Of a stretch of 64,000 bases of DNA, positions 1 to 6,439 are shown piece by piece. Location: NCBI RefSeq assembly GCF_036014195.1, contig NZ_CP107918.1, positions 2,108,001 through 2,172,000 on the forward strand. The letters are read 5' to 3'. A program made the translations under genes and the position numbers. Each line of letters opens with the position of its first letter. Position 1 is the first letter of the stretch. The stretch is from Streptomyces sp. NBC_00442 (lineage in GTDB: Bacteria > Actinomycetota > Actinomycetes > Streptomycetales > Streptomycetaceae). The notes beneath the pieces were generated by a model. The model searched no databases. It was not told the DNA's origin and saw only the letters and a list, made by a program, of their open reading frames with translations.

Positions 1-480
1 AATGTTTACCCGTAATCGGGTGCACACATCACGTAAGAGCGGGACGGAACCACCGGAATAAGGCGGCCCGTCCACAGCGTCCTCGCTGTGTAATCGCCTG
101 CCGGCCACAAGGACCGACAGGACTTTTCAAAGGAACCTCGCTCCACCGAAATGGAGACGGGGTTGTCAATCTGGCGTTGACTTTTGGCACGCTGTTGAGT
201 TCTCAAGGAACGGACGCTTCCTTTGTACTCACCCTCTCGGGCTTTCCTCCGGGCGCTTCCCTTCGGTATTTCGTATTTCCGACTCTACCAGACGCTTTCG
301 TGTCCGATTTCCTCGGTGCCTTTCAGGTTCTCCCTCTCGGGTTTCCCTTTCCGGCGGCTCCGACTCTATCAGATCCTTTCGGTCCTGATCCCGGTCGAAA
401 TCGGGGTGTCTTCCCGGCTGTTGGGCCGTTTCGACGTTCCCAACTCTAGCGGATGCTGCCTGTGATTCGTAATCGAGTCA
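1..480 (-). promoter_or_regulatory. rRNA operon promoter region and 16S leader
   Basis: Read on the minus strand, this is the upstream region of an rRNA operon. The reverse complement of about 193-210 gives CCTTGAGAACTCAACA, the conserved actinobacterial pre-16S antitermination/processing element, followed by the GTGCCAAAAGTCAACGCCA tract. A 7-bp stem (CACAGCG 73-79 with CGCTGTG 84-90) fits the processing stalk. The leader ends with GGGTAAACATT at the window edge, where mature Streptomyces 16S (TCACGGAGAGTTTGATC) normally begins within a few bases, so the 16S gene itself lies just outside. Three TAGAGT -10-like hexamers on the minus strand (282-287, 363-368, 443-448) sit 80-81 bp apart, consistent with the tandem promoters known for Streptomyces rrn operons. 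The -35 elements are not clear. No protein gene is supported here. Confidence 0.88.
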
Positions 481-497
481 CCAGCTCGGCCGGAATA

Positions 498-519
498 TGA
501 ATTCGGCATGCCGAATTCA
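498..519. promoter_or_regulatory. Perfect 22-bp palindrome upstream of the rRNA promoters
   Basis: Half-site TGAATTCGGCA is followed immediately by its exact reverse complement, with no spacer. It lies about 50 bp upstream of the outermost TAGAGT of the rRNA promoter set. It resembles a dimeric repressor or activator operator. No known Streptomyces consensus (LexA, HAIR, Zur) matches it. Confidence 0.6.
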
Positions 520-659
520 CCCCGGTCGGGGATCGTACTGAGTGGGGAGTGCCGCAGGAACCTGCGGCGGGGGTTGGCGCGGAACCGTCCCGGCTGCGCG
601 ACAACCCGGAGAACACTACACGAGGTTGCGGGGTGCTCTGCCCGCTCCCCCGGCACCTC

Positions 660-760
660 TGTACCCGTACCCCCGCACCCGCTACCCCCGCACCCCGTAC
701 GCACTTACGCCCGCACCCCCCGTACGCCCGTACGCCCGTACGCCCGTACGCCCCACGGGG
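660..760. repeat. Low-complexity CGCCCGTA/CCGCACCC repeat
   Basis: Degenerate CCCCGCACC/CGTACCC units pass into about four direct copies of the 8-mer CGCCCGTA (about 715-752). The tract lies between the rRNA promoter region and the TipA-like gene. Apparent ORFs across it are low-complexity Arg/Pro/Thr translations and are not believed. Confidence 0.6.
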
Positions 761-793
761 GTCGTCCTCCCGCACATCGACCGAGCGCGCGGC

Positions 794-824
794 TTGCGGT
801 TTCCGTTGCGTCAACTCCTAACGT
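794..824 (+). promoter_or_regulatory. MerR/TipA-type promoter with 19-bp spacer
   Basis: TTGCGG (794-799), a 19-nt spacer (800-818) and TAACGT (819-824) lie 45 bp before the start codon. MerR-family activators, TipAL included, act on promoters with an over-long 19-bp spacer, and this spacing matches exactly. Autoregulation by the downstream product is inferred. Confidence 0.55.
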
Positions 825-869
825 CGTCATGGGGCCGGAAGCGCCGGCCCGGCGATGGGAGGCACGGTC

Positions 870-1634
870 ATGGCCTGGTCGATCGCGGAAGTGGCCCGGA
901 TGTCCGGCGTGACGTCCCGGACGCTGCGTCACTACGACGAGATCGGACTGCTGCCGCCCGCGTGGATCGGAAGCAACGGGCACCGCTATTACGAGGAGGA
1001 CGATCTGTTGCGGCTGCAGCAGATCCTGCTCATGCGGGAGCTCGACGTGGGGTTGCGTGAGATCAAGGCGGTCCTCGACAGCCAGGTCGACCGCGTCGCG
1101 GTACTCCGGGGGCACCACCAACGGCTGCTCGCGGAACGGGACCGGCTCGGCACCCTGGCCCACACGGTCGGTCGCACCATCGCCGAACTGGAGGAAGCAG
1201 AGGAGAACGACGACATGGCGACGATCAATCGTCCGGAGAACCTGTTCGAGGGGTTCGAGCCCTCCGAGGAGGAGAGCGCGAAGGTACGCGAGCGATGGCC
1301 CAGCGCGTGGGAGCAGTCCCGGCAGGCCGTGGAGACGATGACCGCCGAGGACACCGAGCGGTGGCAGCGTGAGGTGACCGCGCAGATGATCCGCGTCGCC
1401 GAGTTCATGGTGGCCGGCATCCCGGTCGACGCCCCCGTGGTCCAGGCCGAGATGGAGCAGCACTACCGGGGCGTCTGCCGATTCTGGACGCCGAACAAGG
1501 CCGCGTACGAGGGCCTCGCCCAGACGTACGTCGACGAGCCGCGGATGCGCGCGAACTTCGACAAGGTCGCGGAGGGCCTGGCCATTTACCAGCGGGACGC
1601 GATGGTCGTCTACGCCGACGCCCGCCTGAGCTGA
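870..1634 (+). CDS. TipA-like MerR-family transcriptional activator
   Basis: 254 aa. Residues 1-70 form a MerR winged HTH (VARMSGVTSRTLRHYDEIG, then the NGHRYY wing). A coiled-coil dimerisation helix follows at about 75-115, and a TipAS-type ligand-binding domain fills the rest. The family binds thiopeptide-like drugs through the TipAS domain and activates its own promoter. The start at 870 was chosen because GGAGG (858-862) is 7 nt upstream; an in-frame ATG at 855 lacks one. An internal ATG at 1215 (MATINRPE), preceded by GAGGAAGCAGAGGAG, could give a free TipAS-like domain of about 139 aa, as in the S. lividans gene. It stands alone, and its targets are unknown. Confidence 0.9.
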   Translation: MAWSIAEVARMSGVTSRTLRHYDEIGLLPPAWIGSNGHRYYEEDDLLRLQQILLMRELDVGLREIKAVLDSQVDRVAVLRGHHQRLLAERDRLGTLAHTVGRTIAELEEAEENDDMATINRPENLFEGFEPSEEESAKVRERWPSAWEQSRQAVETMTAEDTERWQREVTAQMIRVAEFMVAGIPVDAPVVQAEMEQHYRGVCRFWTPNKAAYEGLAQTYVDEPRMRANFDKVAEGLAIYQRDAMVVYADARLS

Positions 1635-1652
1635 GCCGACACGAGTCGAGTC

Positions 1653-1670
1653 GACCCGACGGGTCGGGTC
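1653..1670 (+). terminator. Possible hairpin terminator after the TipA-like gene
   Basis: GACCCGAC, GG, GTCGGGTC forms a tight 8-bp inverted repeat about 20 nt after the stop codon, inside a GGGTC-rich run. There is no T-tract, which is usual for Streptomyces. Low certainty. Confidence 0.35.
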
Positions 1671-1886
1671 GGGTCGGTAGCCGCTGATCCGCCGGGCGCT
1701 TGGAGACCGCCGGGGGGCTGCAGACCCCCGGCCGGCCGGTCCCGGACCAGCCGGCGTCGCACATCCACCAGGTCACGATCCCGGGATTCGCACACGCGTT
1801 GCGCGTGCAATCTGCATTGGGTAGACATGGACGACGCGCCGCGTTGCCGACGCGGTGTTCGCAATGTCGCTTTCGGGGGTGGGGTC

Positions 1887-2103
1887 GTGAAGTGCGACAT
1901 GGGGTCCACGACGCTGTCCGATCTGGGCAAGAGCACGGCTGGGTCCAGCAGTGCTCCGGGTTCGACGCCGCCCACTTCGGCGCACGGCACCAACCCGGGG
2001 ACACAGGACAACATGGGTTGGTCAGAATCTGGACCGGCGCAGCTACGACACCGGCGCTTCCACCCTCTCCAAGGCGAAGGCGGCCGTCGACGCCTTCGGC
2101 TGA
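1887..2103 (+). pseudogene. Remnants of WXG100/Esx-type genes
   Basis: Three reading frames each hold a recognisable piece. From GTG 1887 the text VKCDMGSTTLSDLGKSTAGS matches the N-terminus of Streptomyces type VII-associated Esx-like proteins of about 105-110 aa. It then breaks. From 1955, one frame over, SGFDAAHFGARH resembles the C-terminus of the same family. From 2026, in the third frame, NLDRRSYDTGASTLSKAKAAVDAFG and a stop look like the end of a second small helical protein. The WXG core is missing. I infer deletion plus frameshift of two neighbouring esx genes. Assignment rests on remembered family sequences. Confidence 0.5.
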
Positions 2104-2156
2104 GGCGACAGCGGCGCGGTACGTGATCTGCGGTTGATCGACGGGGGTGTGGTGCG

Positions 2157-2210
2157 GTGACGAGTTGGGACATCAAAGGAGTCGTTCCGGGCCCGGGAGA
2201 CCAGGAGTGA
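2157..2210 (+). pseudogene. 17-residue stub resembling the start of a DUF6507-type protein
   Basis: GTG 2157 opens VTSWDIKGVVPGPGDQE and then a stop. The MTxWDI opening recalls small type VII-associated proteins (DUF6507) found in these loci, normally over 100 aa. The TGA (2208-2210) overlaps the GTG start of the pentapeptide protein (2207), so translational coupling may have been kept after the body of the gene was lost. It could also be a genuine leader peptide. Confidence 0.35.
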
Positions 2211-3136
2211 GTTCCACCTGTGACGGGCGTGACGGACGTGACGGACGTGACCTACGCGACGGAGATGGCCAGCGAATCGTCCGGGCCCTGCCGAGGGACG
2301 CGGACGCCGTGGCGGCGCTTCGCGAGTGGGTCGGGCAGCCGGACTCCCTGCTGGAAGTCGCCGGGCTCGACCTGACGGCCGCCGATCTGTCCGGTGCCGA
2401 CGTCGGCGGCGGCATGCTGACGGGGACGACGCTCAGGGACGCCGTGCTCGTGGGCACCGACTTCTACCGGTGTCACATGGAAGGCGCGGTGCTCGACGGC
2501 GCGGACCTGACCGGTGCCTGGCTGGCCAAGGCCGTCCTCGACGACGCTTCCCTGCGGGGCGCGAAGCTGGACGGCGCCAACCTGGGCAGTGCCGAGCTGT
2601 CCGAGGCCGACGCACGGGGTGCCTCCCTGCGCGGCGCGCGGCTCGACTGCGCCACGCTGCTCGGCACGCTCCTCCAGGGCGCCGACCTCAGCGGCGCTTC
2701 CCTCCGGGAGACGTCGTTCACGGTCGTCGTCGACGAACACACCGTCGTCCAAGAGCTTTCGGGCACCGTGTTCGGGCCGATGGTCGTGGAGGGCGCCGGT
2801 GGGCGCGGTGAACTCGACGGCCGGGCACTGGAGTTGTGGCTGAACGGCCGGGGCGCCGATGTGCGGGTGATCGATCCCGCCGCACCGCCCGTCACGTACT
2901 ACGCGAAGACGGGCGACGGCTACCCGCGGAGCGGCCCGCGCGGAATCGTCCGGCGGCGCTTTCTCGGTGGGGTGGCGTACGACGAGGCTTTCACCCGGAA
3001 TGTGCGCTGGGAGCCGACCGAGTATCTCCGCCTCCACGAACTCGGCCACAATGAGATCGACCACGTGGAGATCACCGAGGCCGAGGCGGATGCCTTTGTC
3101 GCCGCGGTGACCGCCAAGCTCCGGGAACGGCCTTGA
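2207..3136 (+). CDS. Pentapeptide-repeat protein in the type VII locus
   Basis: 309 aa. After an Asp/Gly/Arg-rich N-terminus (about residues 5-20, encoded by a 9-bp repeat), residues 65-175 hold pentapeptide repeats of the A(D/N)LxG kind (AADLSGADV, DGADLTGAWL, RGAKLDGANL, QGADLSGASL). These fold as a right-handed beta helix. The C-terminal 120 residues match no domain I know; they contain LHELGHNEIDH, which looks like an HExxH-type zinc site but reads H-E-L-G-H, so a metalloprotease is possible but unproven. The start at GTG 2207 overlaps the upstream stub's stop codon. GTG 2147 is an alternative without better support. Position suggests a type VII accessory or substrate. Confidence 0.75.
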   Translation: MSSTCDGRDGRDGRDLRDGDGQRIVRALPRDADAVAALREWVGQPDSLLEVAGLDLTAADLSGADVGGGMLTGTTLRDAVLVGTDFYRCHMEGAVLDGADLTGAWLAKAVLDDASLRGAKLDGANLGSAELSEADARGASLRGARLDCATLLGTLLQGADLSGASLRETSFTVVVDEHTVVQELSGTVFGPMVVEGAGGRGELDGRALELWLNGRGADVRVIDPAAPPVTYYAKTGDGYPRSGPRGIVRRRFLGGVAYDEAFTRNVRWEPTEYLRLHELGHNEIDHVEITEAEADAFVAAVTAKLRERP

Positions 3137-3163
3137 GACGAAGCCTGGTCCGAAAACCCGACA

Positions 3164-3200
3164 TGTGGTCCGAAACGTGGTCCGAAACGTGGACCGAAAG
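3164..3200 (+). repeat. Three 12-bp direct repeats (GTGGTCCGAAAC)
   Basis: GTGGTCCGAAAC occurs twice in a row and then as GTGGACCGAAAG. A weaker CTGGTCCGAAAA precedes it at about 3146. The array sits in the short gap before the next start codon and runs into its ribosome-binding site. Confidence 0.6.
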
Positions 3201-3214
3201 GAGATGACCCCGGC

Positions 3215-3511
3215 ATGACTGCCGCGCAGGACTATGACAGCCAATTGCTGGAGTCGGTGTCGGTACGGCGCCGGCGGCTGCGCGATGCCCTGTTGTTCGG
3301 GGGGCAGCGGGGGCGCCGTTCGGTCGACGAACGTCTCGGCAAGCTGTTTGCCGGAATTGTGATCGCGGCGGTGCTGTGCGCGGGCTGCGTGGGATGGTCT
3401 TTCATTTCGCACAAGCTCATCGGCAAGACGCCGTACGGGACTTCGGTTCAGCCGACTTCGGCGCCTCCCACGTCCACTTCTTCGCCCGCCGTGAGGTCTT
3501 CGGCCCGATGA
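3215..3511 (+). CDS. Small single-span membrane protein, type VII-associated
   Basis: 98 aa. A charged N-terminal 40 residues (VRRRRLRDALLFGGQRGRR) precede one transmembrane helix (about 45-65, FAGIVIAAVLCAGCVGWSF). A Ser/Thr/Pro-rich tail follows. Short proteins of this build regularly sit just upstream of eccD in Streptomyces type VII loci; no enzymatic motif is present. GGAG lies 11 nt before the ATG. Its ORF ends 13 nt before eccD, so they are probably cotranscribed. Function unknown. Confidence 0.75.
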   Translation: MTAAQDYDSQLLESVSVRRRRLRDALLFGGQRGRRSVDERLGKLFAGIVIAAVLCAGCVGWSFISHKLIGKTPYGTSVQPTSAPPTSTSSPAVRSSAR

Positions 3512-3524
3512 TAGGTTCGCACGC

Positions 3525-4889
3525 GTGATAACTACGGGATCGGTGAGCCGTACGGCATTGAGCCGGGTCACTCTGGTCGGTGAACAGCGTCGGGTCGATC
3601 TCGTTCTGCCGTCCGAAGAACCCATCGGGCTGCTGCTGCCGGAAATCATGCGGCTGCTCGGTGACGGTCCCGGCGAGCGTCCGATGCTGCGTCTGCTGAC
3701 GACGGCCGACGGATCGGTCCTGGCTCAGGACCGGACGCTCGCGTCGTCGGCGGTTCCCGACGGTTCGGTGCTGCGTCTCGTGCGGGCCGAGGACGCGCCG
3801 TCGGCACCGGTCGTGCACGACGTCACCGACGAGGCCGCGGACGATCTCGACGTACGGGCGTGGCGCTGGCGGCCCGCCGCGCGACGGGCTGTCGCGGGGC
3901 TCGCCACGGTCGGCTGGGCTCTCGCGGCCGGAGTCCTCGCGCGGGAGGAGTTCGCCCTGTCCGCGGTCGGCACGGTACTGCTGGCCGTGGCCGGGTTCGG
4001 CGCGCTCGGCGGGGCGGTACTCGCCCGGACCGGCCGGCGCGGACCCGCGACCACTCTGATCGTCACGGGCGGCGCGCTCGCCGTGCTCGGCGCATGGACG
4101 CTGGCCGACGCGCACGGCTGGCCCGGCGGGGTCCGGCTCGGCGCGGTCGCCGGCGCCCTCACGGTGACGCTGCTGCTGCTCGGACTGTTCTCACCGCTCG
4201 GCCGCGGCGGGCTCGTCGGGGCCGGTGCGGTCGCCGGGGGCGGGATCTGCTGGGAAGCCGTGATCGCGTTCCAGGCCGGTGCGGGCTCGGCCGTCGGGCA
4301 GGCGCGGGCCGGGGCGATCGTGGTGGTCGTGGCGGCCCTGGTGCTCGGGGTGCTGCCCCGCCTCGCCCTCATGGCGTCCGGGCTCTCGGGCCTCGACGAC
4401 CGCCGTTCCAGCGGCGCTTCGGTGAGCCGCTACCAGGTGTCGACGGCCCTCGCCGCCACGCACCGGGGTCTCGCCCTCGCCACGGTCGTGGTGGCCGTCT
4501 GCGCGGCGGCCGCCGGGATCCTGGTGCTGCGCGCGCCGACGGTGTGGACGGTGCCGCTCGCCGCGGTCCTCGCGGTGGTGCTGGCCCTGCGCGCACGGGC
4601 CTACCCGCTGGTCGCCGAGGTCGTGGGCCTCTTCGCCGCCGCCGCGGCGGTGACCGGACGGCTCGCCTGGGTGTGGTGGGACCACACCGGCGCGTTCGGG
4701 CCACTGGCTCTGCTGGTGGTGCTCGCGGTGGCGCCGGTGGCGGTACTCGTCATTCAGCCCGCGGACCACGTACGGGTCCGGCTGCGGAGGTTCGGCGACG
4801 CACTGGAGTCGATCGGCGTGATCGCGCTGTTCCCGCTGGTGCTCGGGGTGTTCGGGGTGTACGGGCGTCTGCTCGGCACGTTCGCGTAG
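3525..4889 (+). CDS. eccD: EccD-family type VII secretion integral membrane protein
   Basis: 454 aa. Residues 10-95 fit the YukD/ubiquitin-like cytosolic domain typical of EccD (RVTLVGEQRRVDLVLPSEEP, then LAQDRTLASSAVPDGSVLRLV). From about residue 115 on there are about eleven hydrophobic segments rich in Ala/Val/Leu, as expected for the EccD channel subunit, and the length agrees with the family. It sits between a small membrane protein and a MinD-like ATPase, with EccC two genes on. The start is taken as GTG 3525; a second GTG at 3543 is possible, since neither has a strong ribosome-binding site. Confidence 0.88.
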   Translation: MITTGSVSRTALSRVTLVGEQRRVDLVLPSEEPIGLLLPEIMRLLGDGPGERPMLRLLTTADGSVLAQDRTLASSAVPDGSVLRLVRAEDAPSAPVVHDVTDEAADDLDVRAWRWRPAARRAVAGLATVGWALAAGVLAREEFALSAVGTVLLAVAGFGALGGAVLARTGRRGPATTLIVTGGALAVLGAWTLADAHGWPGGVRLGAVAGALTVTLLLLGLFSPLGRGGLVGAGAVAGGGICWEAVIAFQAGAGSAVGQARAGAIVVVVAALVLGVLPRLALMASGLSGLDDRRSSGASVSRYQVSTALAATHRGLALATVVVAVCAAAAGILVLRAPTVWTVPLAAVLAVVLALRARAYPLVAEVVGLFAAAAAVTGRLAWVWWDHTGAFGPLALLVVLAVAPVAVLVIQPADHVRVRLRRFGDALESIGVIALFPLVLGVFGVYGRLLGTFA

Positions 4890-4909
4890 GTATGCGTAGA
4901 GGTCGGGGT

Positions 4910-6439
4910 ATGGCTGTGGGCGAGGACTGGCAGCGCGATGTGCTGCGCGAGCTGAGCGGGGAGGGCCCGGCGCAGGACACTCCCCCTCCCGCGGGCCCGG
5001 CGCGGGACGCTCCCTCTCCCGCGGGCCCGGCGCGGGACGCTCCCTCTCCCGCGGGCCCGGCGCTGGACACTCCCCCTCCCGCGGGCCCGGCGCGGGACGC
5101 GCTCCCCACACCGGCGCCCGGCACACCCCCGGAGGCGGACGACTCGGCGAGCCCGGTCCCGCCGCCTTCCCCGAGCCCGGTCACACCGCCCTGCACGAGC
5201 CCGGTTCCGTCGCCCTACGCGGGCCCGGCGGATGGGGGCGGCCCCGCGCCGCGGAGTGATCGGCCCGATGGAGGCGTGGCGGAGGGCGCGTTCCGGATAC
5301 CCCGGCGCGAGCCTCGCGCGGGCGGCGACCCGGCCGGGGCCTCAACCGGTATACCGGGGTCCGGAGTTGGCGGTCCCCACGCACCGCTCGACCCCCACGC
5401 CGCCCCGGCTCCCGAACCCGGCCGCGCCGCGCACGGCGGACCCGGCGCCCCACAAGCCCGTCCTGCCACCCTCCCCGAACTCCGCATCCCCGGCGGGCGC
5501 GACGCCTCCGTGCCCGTGGCCACGCCCGAGTCCGTGCCCACCGTCGATCCCCGGCTCGCCGTGGCGCTCGGCAAGGCGGTGCACGGGGATTCGGTGACCA
5601 AGCGGGCCGGGCGTACGGTGCGCAGGCTCGGCGCGTCCGCGTCGCAGGACGTCGCCGAGGAGACGCGGATCGGGCGGGAGTTGCAGCAACCCGTGACGAC
5701 CGGCCGGGTCATCGCGGTCACCTCGATCCGGGGCGGCGTCGGCAAGACCACCGTGGCCGCGCTCCTCACCCGGAGCTTCAACCACTACCGGCACGATCCG
5801 GTGCTCGCCCTGGAGGCGGACGGCGCGCTGGGCACGCTGCCGGTGCGGCTCGGTGCCGAGTCGGTGCGGTGGTCCTGCGCCGACCTCGCCGGCATCCTCA
5901 CCCCCGCCATGCAGCTGACCGACGTCACCGGATACCTCGTGCCGATCACCGACGGCGGCTGGCTGCTGCCGGCGAGCCAGGGCCGCCTCGGTGCGCCGCT
6001 GAGCATGCGGACCTACCGCGCGGTGACGCTCGCGTTGCGGCGGTACTTCGCGGTGACGGTGGTCGACTGCGAGACGCTGCCCGGCGAAGTGGCCCGTACC
6101 GCGATGGACACCGCGCACGCCCGCGTGGTGGTGGCCCCGATGACCGCGGAGGGCGTCGGCGGCACCCGGGTCGTCCTGGACTGGCTGGCCCACCTTCCGC
6201 ATCGGGCACTCGCCACCACCGTGGTGGCCCTGACCGCCAACTCGCCCGACATGACACTGGACTTGAAGGCCGCCACCGCGCATCTGCGGGAGGCGGGCGT
6301 CACCGTGTTCCCGGTCCCCTACGACCGGCATCTGGCCCAGGGAGGCCCCATCCAGACCGCACTGCTCGGCCGGGCCACCCGCCAGGCCGCCGTCGCGCTG
6401 GCCGCCGAGGCGATGGAGCGGGCGGTGAGGGTGCGATGA
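4910..6439 (+). CDS. MinD/ParA-like ATPase, type VII-associated
   Basis: 509 aa. Residues 20-65 are four to five copies of a 10-residue PAGPARDxPS repeat. A Pro/Ala/Gly-rich linker extends to about 200. The C-terminal 300 residues are a MinD-type NTPase with deviant Walker A SIRGGVGKTT at about 270-280, followed by the VDCETLPG and APMTAEGVGG regions. Similar Pro-rich MinD-like proteins (EspI-like) accompany type VII systems and are thought to modulate secretion by ATP binding. The start at 4910 was chosen for AGAGG (4898-4902) 7 nt upstream; ATG 4892 lacks one. The stop overlaps the eccC start as ATGA. Confidence 0.87.
   Translation: MAVGEDWQRDVLRELSGEGPAQDTPPPAGPARDAPSPAGPARDAPSPAGPALDTPPPAGPARDALPTPAPGTPPEADDSASPVPPPSPSPVTPPCTSPVPSPYAGPADGGGPAPRSDRPDGGVAEGAFRIPRREPRAGGDPAGASTGIPGSGVGGPHAPLDPHAAPAPEPGRAAHGGPGAPQARPATLPELRIPGGRDASVPVATPESVPTVDPRLAVALGKAVHGDSVTKRAGRTVRRLGASASQDVAEETRIGRELQQPVTTGRVIAVTSIRGGVGKTTVAALLTRSFNHYRHDPVLALEADGALGTLPVRLGAESVRWSCADLAGILTPAMQLTDVTGYLVPITDGGWLLPASQGRLGAPLSMRTYRAVTLALRRYFAVTVVDCETLPGEVARTAMDTAHARVVVAPMTAEGVGGTRVVLDWLAHLPHRALATTVVALTANSPDMTLDLKAATAHLREAGVTVFPVPYDRHLAQGGPIQTALLGRATRQAAVALAAEAMERAVRVR

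Noticed and set aside
508..1060. Overlapping ORFs on both strands upstream of and inside the TipA-like gene
   Set aside because: They translate the GTACG/CCGCACC repeat into Arg/Pro/Thr-rich strings and ignore the codon bias of the real gene.
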